From: Flavobacteriales bacterium
Lineage (GTDB): Bacteria; Bacteroidota; Bacteroidia; Flavobacteriales_F; PHOS-HE28
Direction: 5' to 3'
Length of the DNA: 64,000 nt
Assembly (NCBI GenBank): GCA_019638085.1
Contig: JAHBUL010000001.1
Span: forward strand, 62,001-126,000
In this document: piece after piece, positions 16,028 through 24,185 of the stretch
Numbering within the stretch: the stretch's first letter is position 1
How the letters are laid out: every line of letters begins with the position of its first letter
The notes under the pieces: model-generated
Database searches by the model: none
Told to the model about the DNA's origin: nothing
The model's input: the letters and a program-made list of their open reading frames with translations, nothing else
Made by a program: the position numbers and the translations under genes

Positions 16028-18682
16028 ATGAGAACTTCTACCCTGCCCTTCCATCTTCCCATCGAGCGCTTCCGCACTGCGGCTACGATCTTTCTCCTGC
16101 TCCTCACATTCCTTTGGGCCGGGGTTGTTCAAGCTGCGCAAGTGGACGAAAGCACCGCCCGCGATGTTGCGATCCGGGTACTTCACGAACGGAGCGCATC
16201 GTTCACAGCCACACGAAGTACAGATCTGCAGCTTGTCTACACAAAGGGAGGCAGCACTACCGGCATGCCCGATGCACCGGTACTTTTCCGCGTATTCAAT
16301 GCGAGTGGTCAAGGGTTCGTGATCGTTGCGGGTGATGATCTGGTGTTCCCGGTTCTCGGTTATTCCACTGAAACAGCATTCCCTTCGGGAGAACTCTTAC
16401 CCTCCTTGGCCAAATGGTTGGAGGGATATGCAAGCGAGATCAGTGCTGTATTGGCAGCGAACGGACCAGTGACCAATGAAGTGGTGCTGGCGTGGCAGGA
16501 GGCATTGAGCGCGGAGCCGGGCGCACCACGGGATACGGAGGCGGTGAGCCCGCTGATGCAAACCAAATGGGACCAAGCACCCAATGTGAACGCGCTCTGC
16601 CCCGGGGGCTCCGTTACGGGTTGTGTGGCAACGGCCATGGCCCAAGTGATGAAGTACCACAACCACCCCGCACAAGGGGCCGGATTCCACTCCTACAGTG
16701 CGCCTAACTACGGTACGCTCTCCGCCAATTTCGCGGCCACCACGTATAACTGGAGCGGTATGCCGAACATAGTGACCGGTGCCAACAATGCTGTGGCCAC
16801 CTTGATGTACCACTGCGGCGTAAGTGTGGATATGCAGTACAGCCCACAGGTGAGCAACGCGTATATGATCACCAGCGGAAGCCCGATCCAACACTGTACG
16901 GAATACGCGTTGAAGACCTATTTCGGATACGACCCCAGCATGCAGGGCAAGCACCGGGATCAAGTCAGTGAATCCCAGTGGATCACGATGCTAAAGGCAG
17001 AACTCGACGCGAGCCGGCCCGTGATCTATGCGGGCTTCGGTTCAGGTGGCGGCCATTGTTTCGTTACGGATGGATACGACAATAACAACTTCTTCCACTT
17101 CAATTGGGGCTGGGGCGGACAGGCCGATGGGTATTTCACGGTGGGTGCGCTGAACCCGGGATCAACAGGAACGGGCGGCGGAACCGGTGGTTATAACAGT
17201 GGCCAGCAGGCGCTTATCGGCATCAAGCCGTCCACCGGCGGTGGTGGAGGCGGTGGGGGAACAGGCCAGTTGAGCACATTGGCCTTGTACAATTATGTCA
17301 CCCCGACTTCCTCGACCCTCTACTACGGCCAAGCCTTCTCGGTCAGCACCAACATCGTGAACAACAGTACCTCGGAATTCCAAGGTGATTATGCAGCTGG
17401 TGTGTTTGATGCCTCCAGTAATTTCTATGGCTTCGTGGGCCAGTACGATGGCAATACACTCCCTGCCGGCTATTCCTATAACAACGACATCCAATTCACC
17501 ACTACAGGGCTGTTCAGCATGGTGCCCGGGAGCTATTTGATCGGTATCCTCTATCGTCCTACAGGTGGGGAGTGGGTGCTCGTTGCAAACAATGCGGGGT
17601 ATACCAATCTGGCTCCCGTGAACGTGATCAATCCCAACGACATTGAGGTCGCCAACGCCATTACGGTATCACCGGGCACTACGGTGGTGCAAGGGGGGCA
17701 GATCTCGGTGAACCTGAACGTGCAGAATGATGGTTTTAACACCTTCGTAGGCCAATACGGGGTGGCATTGTACAACCTCGACGGCTCTTGGGCGCAGGAT
17801 GTGGGCCTCTACAACGAGACGGGTGGTCTTCCGAGCGGGTACTCCTACTTGGCCCCCTATCTCACATTGGGCCCAGTGAACGTGACCATTCCGCCCGGTA
17901 CATACCTCTTGGCAGCGCAGCACAATCCGAACAACACGGGTTGGCAGCTCACCGGCTCCAGCTATTTCGCGAATCCGATATTCGTGACCGTGACAGGTGC
18001 TGCCGTTCCGGGCGATCAATACGAGGTGAACAACACTGCCGGACAAGCCTTCACCCTCCCCGTGACCTTCTCCGGTAGCTCGGCCTCCGTGGCAACTTCC
18101 GGCTCCACCCTGCATAACGGTACGGATCAGGACTTCTACAAGGTGGTCCTTCCCTCAGGCACCAACTATGCCATCAATGCGCGCGTGCATGATGCATGGA
18201 GCAGCGGGAATGGGAATACTTACTCCGTGGATGCGCTGTGGTCGTGGTCCATGGATGGCAACTCATGGTCGCCCGCCTACGACGATGTCATGCAAGGGAA
18301 TATCGTGGTGAACGGTGGTGGCACGGTCTGGTTCCATGTGGCCCCTTATTTCCCGGGAGAAGTGGGCTCCTATCTCCTGCAACTTGACATCCAATCAGGT
18401 GCCACCGTGGGTATTGAAGATGGCCTGAGCTTGGCGAACATCACCCTCCACCCCAATCCAGCGAAGGACCGGTTCACCATCGATCTGGGCGATTTCCATG
18501 GTGAGCTTGAAGCTGTCCAGTTGATCGATGCCCAAGGCAGAATGATCATTGATCAAGCGGTTTTCCAACGAGCTGGCGGACGTGCGGAAGTGGATGTTGC
18601 TGCCGTTCCGGATGGTGTATACATCGTGCGCTTGCTCACGGATAAGGGAGTGTGGAACGAACGCCTGATCATTACCCGATGA
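16028..18682 (+). CDS. Secreted C10-type (streptopain-like) cysteine protease with T9SS sorting tail
   Basis: 884-residue exported protease. A signal peptide (FLLLLTFLWAGVVQAAQ) is followed by an inhibitory propeptide of the streptopain/SpeB type, then the papain-like catalytic domain. The nucleophile Cys lies in SVTGCVATAMAQVMKYH, the His in GSGGGHCFVTDGYD, and the following NWGWGGQADGYF is typical of family C10. A Gly-rich linker leads to two beta-sandwich modules and a type A T9SS C-terminal domain (LHPNPAKDRF ... PDGVYIVRL). It is likely secreted through the outer membrane and attached or released. ATG 16028 is preferred because it directly precedes the signal peptide; ATG 16004 is possible. 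The stop overlaps the next ATG. Confidence 0.88.
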   Translation: MRTSTLPFHLPIERFRTAATIFLLLLTFLWAGVVQAAQVDESTARDVAIRVLHERSASFTATRSTDLQLVYTKGGSTTGMPDAPVLFRVFNASGQGFVIVAGDDLVFPVLGYSTETAFPSGELLPSLAKWLEGYASEISAVLAANGPVTNEVVLAWQEALSAEPGAPRDTEAVSPLMQTKWDQAPNVNALCPGGSVTGCVATAMAQVMKYHNHPAQGAGFHSYSAPNYGTLSANFAATTYNWSGMPNIVTGANNAVATLMYHCGVSVDMQYSPQVSNAYMITSGSPIQHCTEYALKTYFGYDPSMQGKHRDQVSESQWITMLKAELDASRPVIYAGFGSGGGHCFVTDGYDNNNFFHFNWGWGGQADGYFTVGALNPGSTGTGGGTGGYNSGQQALIGIKPSTGGGGGGGGTGQLSTLALYNYVTPTSSTLYYGQAFSVSTNIVNNSTSEFQGDYAAGVFDASSNFYGFVGQYDGNTLPAGYSYNNDIQFTTTGLFSMVPGSYLIGILYRPTGGEWVLVANNAGYTNLAPVNVINPNDIEVANAITVSPGTTVVQGGQISVNLNVQNDGFNTFVGQYGVALYNLDGSWAQDVGLYNETGGLPSGYSYLAPYLTLGPVNVTIPPGTYLLAAQHNPNNTGWQLTGSSYFANPIFVTVTGAAVPGDQYEVNNTAGQAFTLPVTFSGSSASVATSGSTLHNGTDQDFYKVVLPSGTNYAINARVHDAWSSGNGNTYSVDALWSWSMDGNSWSPAYDDVMQGNIVVNGGGTVWFHVAPYFPGEVGSYLLQLDIQSGATVGIEDGLSLANITLHPNPAKDRFTIDLGDFHGELEAVQLIDAQGRMIIDQAVFQRAGGRAEVDVAAVPDGVYIVRLLTDKGVWNERLIITR

Positions 18683-19221
18683 AAGGACTTTTGTTCTTGG
18701 TTCCAGCGCTGATAATCACCGCATGCGGTGGCCGGAAGGATGCATCCCAGGCTCCGGAGCAGACGGGACCCACGGCAGGTGGCGAAACGCTGGCACCTGT
18801 GCCCGCACCGGACCTGGGGGCCACCGCTCGTGTGGTGGTGTATCGTACCCGCACGGACCAGCAGAACCACGTCCCTGTGGCATTATCCGAAGATGGTAGT
18901 GCGATCATTTCCTATCCGGATCCCACGGACCTGCGTACTCCCGGCGGGCCACCCATCCCCACGAAGCTGGAACAAGGGTGGTTGTTGGACCGGCGCGGTA
19001 TCGGTATGAATTCGGCTTTCCTGGAAATGACCTATGCGGATTATGCCGCATTGGTGGATCCCCCTTCCATGGTGGAGCTCGAAGCAGCACTTCTTGATCG
19101 TGAACCCATAACGGACATGTGCGACTGTGGTCCGCGTACTGCGTTCATGGATCCCGTGGCAGAACTGGACAGGATCATCCGGAATGATTCCCTCTACATC
19201 CGCTGTAAGCGGCTGAAGTGA
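18679..19221 (+). CDS. Small lipoprotein, function unknown
   Basis: 180 residues with a lipoprotein signal (LVPALIITACGG, lipobox Cys about residue 16), a Pro/Thr-rich linker, then a compact domain of about 130 residues not assigned to a family. DMCDCGP near residue 150 gives two close cysteines. Its ATG overlaps the TGA of the C10 protease gene, so it is probably co-translated and could be a partner or inhibitor of that protease. That link is inference from coupling. Confidence 0.72.
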   Translation: MKGLLFLVPALIITACGGRKDASQAPEQTGPTAGGETLAPVPAPDLGATARVVVYRTRTDQQNHVPVALSEDGSAIISYPDPTDLRTPGGPPIPTKLEQGWLLDRRGIGMNSAFLEMTYADYAALVDPPSMVELEAALLDREPITDMCDCGPRTAFMDPVAELDRIIRNDSLYIRCKRLK

Positions 19222-19237
19222 GTGATCACAGAAATTG

Positions 19238-19282
19238 AAAAGCCCCCGGAAGTGATCAGATCGATCAGCTCCGGGGGCTTTT
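19238..19282. terminator. Bidirectional intrinsic terminator
   Basis: Arms AAAAGCCCCCGGA and TCCGGGGGCTTTT flank a roughly 19-base loop between convergent genes. The A run on one side and T run on the other make it usable in both directions. Confidence 0.85.
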
Positions 19283-19295
19283 ACATGAAACGGGA

Positions 19296-20138
19296 TCAGC
19301 TGCCCAAGTAGTTGAATTCACGCACACCACTGTCGTTGAACGGGCCGGGTACGACCTGGCCGTTCCCATCGATCAGTTCCAAGCGTACGGTATGCTGGCC
19401 CAACTCCATGCCTTCGATGAAGTAGGCCTCCCACTTGTTGATGGTCCAAACCTCGCCATCGATGGTGGCGCGCACGCTATAGCCATCCTTCTCCAGATCC
19501 GTGTTCAACAGGTAGAAATCAAGGAGGATCTTGTCGCCGTCCAGCTTCTTGTAATCGCCTTTGGGGCGGCTGTAAAAGAGCGTGGGGTCCTTGCTCATGT
19601 CGCCCGCCGTCATTCCACCCTCGCCGGGCATGTTGAATTCCTTCAATACCACGGCGTCGCTGTTCTTCACGCTTTCATGGTAGCTACGGCTCAGGAAGCT
19701 GAGCGCGATATTTCGGCCGGGATCGGCCTTGGCCTTGAAATCCGAGTTGTACTCGGCCAAGTAGGGCTTGTTGTTCAGGATGAAGTGGATGTGCTGGCCG
19801 TCGGCGCTGTTGGCGCATCCGCGTGTGCCGGCATCCGGGGTCTGGGCCTTCAGCTCAAAGCCGTTCACCTTGAATCTGTATTCCACCTCCATGGTCTTCT
19901 CGTTCGGCAGGATGGTGTCCAACGTAAGCTTGGCATCCGGGAACTGTGTGGCGGGTGGTGCTACCACCAACTTCAATTTGGCATCGGCAGGGGCCACCAC
20001 CGCAGGGCGCTCAGCAGGAACGGTAGCCGTGGTATCCGCAGGCGGCGGGGGAGGTGTGGTATCGGTGGAAGGAGTGCTACAGGCAGCCAGCAGCAGCAAG
20101 GAAAGGAAAGGTAGGGTCTGTTTTTTCATTTTATTCAT
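19296..20138 (-). CDS. Lipoprotein, function unknown
   Basis: About 280 residues with a lipoprotein signal (FLSLLLLAACSTP) and a Thr/Pro-rich spacer. An in-frame ATG at 20129 would give a slightly shorter, equally good signal; 20138 is the outermost sensible start. The mature domain contains a His-containing strand (GQHIHFILNNKPY) and a closing beta-sandwich pattern (LGQHTVRLELIDGNG), reminiscent of small envelope beta proteins, but no named family is claimed. It lies 7 bases downstream of the biotin-carrier gene on the same strand, perhaps only by read-through. It ends at the shared bidirectional terminator. Confidence 0.72.
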   Translation of the reverse strand: MNKMKKQTLPFLSLLLLAACSTPSTDTTPPPPPADTTATVPAERPAVVAPADAKLKLVVAPPATQFPDAKLTLDTILPNEKTMEVEYRFKVNGFELKAQTPDAGTRGCANSADGQHIHFILNNKPYLAEYNSDFKAKADPGRNIALSFLSRSYHESVKNSDAVVLKEFNMPGEGGMTAGDMSKDPTLFYSRPKGDYKKLDGDKILLDFYLLNTDLEKDGYSVRATIDGEVWTINKWEAYFIEGMELGQHTVRLELIDGNGQVVPGPFNDSGVREFNYLGS

Positions 20139-20145
20139 CGGGTTA

Positions 20146-20661
20146 TCATGCGAAGCTGAGGAGGAGCTGTGCCTTTTCCACGGCCTCACCTTCCACAGCA
20201 TGTATTTTCTGGACCACGCCATCTCCGGCGCTCTTGATCACATTCTCCATTTTCATGGCCTCCAGCACCAGTAGGGGATCATTCTTCTTCACCTCGGTGC
20301 CTTCCTTCACCAACACCTTCAACACCAAGCCAGGCATTGGGGCCTTCAGCTCGCGCACCATGGCCCTGGCGCCCCGGTCGATGCCCAGGATCTCCATGAG
20401 CCGGGAGCGCTCATCCGCGAAACGCACGGTATGGCAATGCGCCCCGATCCGCAGCCGGACCGTACCGGCTTCGCGATCGTGCTTCAGAACCAGGACCTTG
20501 AATGAACGTCCATTGCGAACCAGGCTGTACATGCCGGGTCCGGTGCGGACAAGGTCCGGGGCATCCTCTTCGGTGAATGACCATGGTGCAGAGGGAGCTG
20601 AGCGCTCCAGCACCAAAGGTTCAGCGACGGAATTGACGGTGGCGTATAGTTTGGCGGCCAT
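20146..20661 (-). CDS. Biotin/lipoyl-attachment protein (biotin carboxyl carrier subunit type)
   Basis: 171 residues. The C-terminal 75 form a biotinyl domain with the attachment motif EAMKMEN (Lys137) and the preceding KAPMPGLV hinge; the N-terminal 90 residues are a variable small domain. Such proteins carry CO2 between biotin carboxylase and carboxyltransferase subunits of acyl-CoA (for example propionyl-CoA) carboxylases. No carboxylase gene is nearby, so the partner enzyme must be encoded elsewhere. Propionyl-CoA could arise from thymine via MmsA, but any link to this protein is speculative. Confidence 0.88.
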   Translation of the reverse strand: MAAKLYATVNSVAEPLVLERSAPSAPWSFTEEDAPDLVRTGPGMYSLVRNGRSFKVLVLKHDREAGTVRLRIGAHCHTVRFADERSRLMEILGIDRGARAMVRELKAPMPGLVLKVLVKEGTEVKKNDPLLVLEAMKMENVIKSAGDGVVQKIHAVEGEAVEKAQLLLSFA

Positions 20662-20786
20662 TGCGATGGAAAAACAGATGCGACAAATGAAAGGTTCACT
20701 TATCGTTATTCGGGGCTAAGGTATTCCCTCGCTCCTTTTCAGGGAGGAATACGGCCACGAGAATACCGACCAGGAAGAAATTGTAC

Positions 20787-21260
20787 TCACTTGATCAAGT
20801 CGGCGTTCTCCATCCGTTCGAACTCCTCGTCCCTTGGCAACCCCGGTTGCTCACGGGCCGCCACCGCCAAGCGATCGCACAATTCATTCAGCGGATGCCC
20901 GGCATGGCCCTTGATCCATTGGAACCGCACCTTGTGCTTGGGATAAACCCTCAGGAAGCGCTTCCAGAGATCCGGGTTCTTTTTCTTGGCGAACCCTTTC
21001 TTCTCCCAACCGAACACCCAGCCCTTTTCCACGGAATCCACCACGTACTTGCTATCGCTGACGATGGTGACGTCATGGCCTTCGCCTTTCAAGGCCTCCA
21101 GCGCCACGATCACAGCCAGCAACTCCATGCGGTTATTGGTAGTGCGCTTAAAGCCGCCCCAGAGCTCCTTGCGGTGCTTGCCGGACTCCAACACGGCACC
21201 ATAACCTCCGGGACCGGGATTCCCGCTGGCGGCGCCGTCGGTGTGTATGGTGATCTTCAT
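20787..21260 (-). CDS. rnhA: Ribonuclease HI
   Basis: 157-residue endonuclease that cuts RNA in RNA/DNA hybrids. The four acidic catalytic residues are in place: Asp8 ([14 protein letters not shown]), Glu46 (NRMELLAV), Asp69 (VSDSKYV) and Asp129 (NELCDRLA). The basic handle region [16 protein letters not shown] is present, as in type HI enzymes. Length is normal. Bacteroidota often keep rnhA close to purN and acpP, as seen here apart from later insertions. Confidence 0.96.
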   Translation of the reverse strand: MKITIHTDGAASGNPGPGGYGAVLESGKHRKELWGGFKRTTNNRMELLAVIVALEALKGEGHDVTIVSDSKYVVDSVEKGWVFGWEKKGFAKKKNPDLWKRFLRVYPKHKVRFQWIKGHAGHPLNELCDRLAVAAREQPGLPRDEEFERMENADLIK

Positions 21261-21267
21261 TCTGAAT

Positions 21268-21460
21268 AGGACCGCAAGGAACGCAACGTAAATGGCTTTA
21301 CCACAACTGGTTCTTACCGATCTTCTCGGGAGGGCGCAACGACCGAAACGTGGATGTTGGTTTTGGGCGGGATGGTTCTACCGCAACGGGTGCAACGTGG
21401 ATGTGGGCTTAAGCGGGATGGTTTGACCGCAACGGACGCAACGACCGCAACGTGGATGTA
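21268..21460. repeat. Degenerate tandem GCAACG/CGTGGATGT repeats
   Basis: About four imperfect units of the pattern GCAACG..CGCAACGTGGATGT followed by GGGCGGGATGGTT..ACC fill the stretch between rnhA and the decayed GxxExxY gene (clear units at about 21335-21358, 21383-21407 and 21429-21460). No ORF or RNA gene is seen in it. Confidence 0.7.
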
Positions 21461-21477
21461 TCTTGAGATGAGTAGCA

Positions 21478-21808
21478 CTATTCTGGAAGGCCGTTCACCC
21501 ATCGTTCGATCCCATCCTTCATCAATCGGACGTTGAAGTTCAACAGAAGTCCCAGCCGGTTGCCGCTGAGTTTCAGATAGGCCATAAGCTGAGCCCGATG
21601 GATCGGCAAAATGGTTTCTACGGTCTTCACTTCAACGATCAACTTTTCCTCGAGCCAAAGGTCCGATCGGTATCCATCACCCACCACCACTCCTTTATAC
21701 ATGCTGCATGCAGCGCTGGTAGACTTTCTCAAGCAATCCTGGACCAAGCTCCCGATGCACACGAAAGGCTGCTTCCGTAGCGACAGCTGCAAGTTCGTTT
21801 TCCGTCAT
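21478..21808 (-). pseudogene. GxxExxY-family (PDDEXK_3) gene with internal deletion and frameshift
   Basis: Read on the minus strand, an ATG at 21808 opens TENELAAVATEAAFRVHRELGPGLLEKVYQRCM, a canonical GxxExxY N-terminus, which meets TAA at about codon 38. The family resumes in another frame as YKGVVVGDGYRSDLW, VEVKTVETILPIHRAQL and ends GIERWVNGL. About 25-30 residues normally between VYQRCL and YKGV are missing. The gene is therefore broken by a small out-of-frame deletion. GxxExxY proteins have a PD-(D/E)XK nuclease-like fold of unknown role. CAACG-type repeats adjoin its 3' end. Confidence 0.85.
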
Positions 21809-21829
21809 TCAAGTAGCCATGGGCCGTGC

Positions 21830-21958
21830 TCAGGTTGAAGCAACCGCGATGATCCCATATCTATCGGACACAAGATAGCCCGCTTTCTTGCCCCCGATGT
21901 ATTCGATGAGTCCCTTGCGGTCGTTGCGGTTCAACTCTCCCCACCCGCTGCTGTTCAG
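21830..21958 (-). other. Open fragment with protein-like composition, origin unknown
   Basis: Between the GxxExxY pseudogene and marC, a 42-codon minus-strand stretch without a start codon reads like protein (NSSGWGELNRNDRKGLIEY, then GGKKAGYLVSDRYGIIAV) and ends in TGA at 21830. It may be the tail of a deleted gene. No family is recognised. It overlaps the last 4 bases of the MarC gene in another frame. Confidence 0.35.
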
Positions 21959-22554
21959 CTATGCGGAAAGAGATACGTAATGTTCCCCGTGAACAGTTTC
22001 ACGCTGATCGCCAGGAGGATCACGCCGAAGGCCTTGCGAAGCACGATCAGGCCTACACGTCCGAGCATCCGTTCGATGCGGTTGGTGAGCAATAGCACGG
22101 TAACCACCACGACCATGTTCAGGATGATGGCAACGAGGATCTCCGGTCTGGTGAATTCCGCACGTAGTGAAAGCACGGTGGTGATGGTGCCCGATCCGGC
22201 GATCACCGGAAAGGCCAAGGGCACAATGCTGTATACCTTGGGATCCTCGCTGAGGCCCGGTGCGCTGGTGTCCTCTTTGAACAAGCGGATGCCCAAGGTC
22301 ATTTCCAAGGCGATGAAGAAGAGAACGAAGGAGCCCGCTACGGCGAAGGAGTTCACATCGATGCCCAAGAAGGACAGGATGGTCTCGCCGAGGTACAGGA
22401 AAACGATCATGATGGCCGCACTAACGAACGTGGCCCGGGCCGGGTAGATCTTCCCCGCTTTTTCACGCACCTGCAGGATCACCGGGATGCCGCCAATGAT
22501 GTCGATCACGGCGAAGAGCACCAAGAACGCTTTGAGTACGTGCGACAGATCCAT
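21955..22554 (-). CDS. MarC-family integral membrane protein
   Basis: 199 residues with six predicted hydrophobic spans and the MarC hallmarks: AVIDIIGGIPVIL near the N-terminus and SIVPLAFPVIAGSGTIT in the middle, which resembles the paired half-repeat of the family. MarC proteins were once linked to multiple antibiotic resistance, but that role was withdrawn and transport of small solutes remains unproven. It lies 48 bases downstream of purN on the same strand, with a -7-like box just ahead of its start, so it may have its own promoter. Confidence 0.9.
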   Translation of the reverse strand: MDLSHVLKAFLVLFAVIDIIGGIPVILQVREKAGKIYPARATFVSAAIMIVFLYLGETILSFLGIDVNSFAVAGSFVLFFIALEMTLGIRLFKEDTSAPGLSEDPKVYSIVPLAFPVIAGSGTITTVLSLRAEFTRPEILVAIILNMVVVVTVLLLTNRIERMLGRVGLIVLRKAFGVILLAISVKLFTGNITYLFPHS

Positions 22555-22558
22555 GGGG

Positions 22559-22566
22559 CAAAGTTC
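22559..22566 (-). promoter_or_regulatory. -7-like box (GAACTTTG) next to the MarC start
   Basis: Minus-strand GAACTTTG resembles TAnnTTTG with the first T changed. It ends 4 bases before the ATG, predicting a leaderless transcript. Confidence 0.4.
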
Positions 22567-22602
22567 GGGCTTGAGGTGGTTCTGAAGGGATCAGGCTCCC
22601 CG

Positions 22603-23187
22603 TTATTCCCGTGTGCGAACAGCCATATCGTTCAGAAAGCCCTCCACCACTTCGGGGTAGTGCGCATGCTCCAGCGCATGGATCCGCGCGGCCAAGGCTT
22701 CCACATCATCCCCGGGCATCACCGGACATTCGACCTGGAAGAGCACACGTCCCTCATCGTAACGTTCGTTCACCACATGGATCGTGATCCCGCTCTGCTT
22801 TTCGCCAGCAGCTAGCACCGCCCTGTGAACGTGATCACCGTACATGCCTTTGCCGCCGTACTTCGGAAGCAAGGAAGGATGTATGTTCAGGATGCGATCG
22901 GGCCATGTCTGCACCAACGTTGCAGGGAGCAGGCGCATGAAACCAGCCAAGATCAACAGGTCAATACCCGCGCCCTCCAACTCACGCAGTAGCGTACCAT
23001 CAGCAAGTTCGGTGGCACCGAACATGTAGCACGGCACGCCGTGGTCCCAAGCTCGTTGCAGGACGCCTGCTTTGGGTTGGTCGCACGCCACCAAGGCGAT
23101 CTCCGCCTTTGTTGACGCGCCGAAATGCTCCATCAAGCGCTGGGCGTTGGTGCCCGAGCCGGAGGCCAATATGGCGATGCGGATCAT
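22603..23187 (-). CDS. purN: Phosphoribosylglycinamide formyltransferase
   Basis: 194-residue enzyme of de novo purine synthesis that transfers a formyl group from 10-formyltetrahydrofolate to GAR. The N-terminal ASGSGTN phosphate loop and the catalytic residues Asn101 and His103 (NIHPSLLPKY) and Asp144 (YDEG) are all present. The start at 23187 fits the family N-terminus MIRIAILASG. It is divergent from the glycosyltransferase genes. In many Bacteroidota purN is directly divergent from acpP; here two glycosyltransferase genes lie between. Confidence 0.96.
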   Translation of the reverse strand: MIRIAILASGSGTNAQRLMEHFGASTKAEIALVACDQPKAGVLQRAWDHGVPCYMFGATELADGTLLRELEGAGIDLLILAGFMRLLPATLVQTWPDRILNIHPSLLPKYGGKGMYGDHVHRAVLAAGEKQSGITIHVVNERYDEGRVLFQVECPVMPGDDVEALAARIHALEHAHYPEVVEGFLNDMAVRTRE

Positions 23188-23306
23188 GGCGCGAAGTTCC
23201 GGCAAATGCGTGCAGCTTTCCTATCCGCACAAGTGAGGTCCGTTACCTTTTTCCCGCGTTCATCGTATGCAAACTCTTTTCTTCGCCGTCCGAAGGCTCC
23301 GTGAAC

Positions 23307-24185
23307 ATGCGCATTTCCATCGTTACGCCCAGCTATAACATGCTTCAATACCTGAAGCGGTGCCGGGCATCCGTGGCCGACCAGACAGGTGTGGAGGTGG
23401 AACACATCATCGCCGATGGAGGAAGTACGGATGGTACCGTGGAATGGCTCGCTGCGCATGGGCAACCCATGGTGGCCGGGGAGCGATCCGGAGCGGAGCA
23501 TATCCCGCTGCGCTATTTTTCAGGAAAGGATGCGGGCATGTATGATGCCCTCAACAAGGGTTTTGATTCAGCATCGGGCGAAGTGGTCGCGTGGCTCAAT
23601 TGCGATGAGCAGTATTTGGAAGGCACCTTGGCGTTGGTGGCCGATAGGTTCCGGAAGGAACCCGGACTGGACATGCTGTTCGGAGGGGCCTTGCTGGTGC
23701 GTCCCGATGGCTCCTTACTGGCGGCGCGAAAATCCTATCCGGCCCGCTACGCCCAGATCGCGACCTCCCATCTTTACAACCTTTCTTGCGCGATGTTCTT
23801 TCGTAGAAGGCTGTGGGATGCAGGCCTCCGGTTCAGCACGGAATTGCGCATGCTCGGTGATCACCACCTGGTGATGCAAGCCTTGAAGGGTGGTGCCCGT
23901 ACCGGTATTGTGAAAAAGCCCCTATCGGTGTTCGCGTTCACCGGGGCCAACCTGAGCTGGACGGATAAGGCCAAGCAGGAAGCGGTAATGCTGGAAGCTT
24001 CAGCACCTCGCTGGATCCGCATGCTTAAAGTGCCGTTCAACTTGTTACGCCTGGCCGAGAAGGCCTTCCACGGTGGCTACCACCACGCACCCGTGGACTA
24101 TGCGATCTATGAAAAGGCGGACGACCCATCGAGGAAGCGCTTCCATGTGGATAAGGTATCGGTGAAATGGCCGGAGGAGAAATGA
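23307..24185 (+). CDS. Glycosyltransferase family 2
   Basis: 292-residue GT-A-fold enzyme that adds a sugar from a nucleotide-sugar donor. The N-terminus ISIVTPSYNM, then IIADGGSTDGT and KDAGMYDALNKG with WLNCDE as the metal-binding D-x-D-like motif, match the WcaA-type GT2 group. No membrane span is seen, so it is cytosolic. ATG 23307 is preferred over the in-frame GTG at 23301. The stop overlaps the start of the next glycosyltransferase (ATGA), so the two probably act on the same polysaccharide or lipid-linked glycan. Confidence 0.9.
   Translation: MRISIVTPSYNMLQYLKRCRASVADQTGVEVEHIIADGGSTDGTVEWLAAHGQPMVAGERSGAEHIPLRYFSGKDAGMYDALNKGFDSASGEVVAWLNCDEQYLEGTLALVADRFRKEPGLDMLFGGALLVRPDGSLLAARKSYPARYAQIATSHLYNLSCAMFFRRRLWDAGLRFSTELRMLGDHHLVMQALKGGARTGIVKKPLSVFAFTGANLSWTDKAKQEAVMLEASAPRWIRMLKVPFNLLRLAEKAFHGGYHHAPVDYAIYEKADDPSRKRFHVDKVSVKWPEEK

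Noticed and set aside
21268-21460. CRISPR array
   Set aside because: Units are degenerate, unequal in length and have no constant spacers; no cas genes are nearby.
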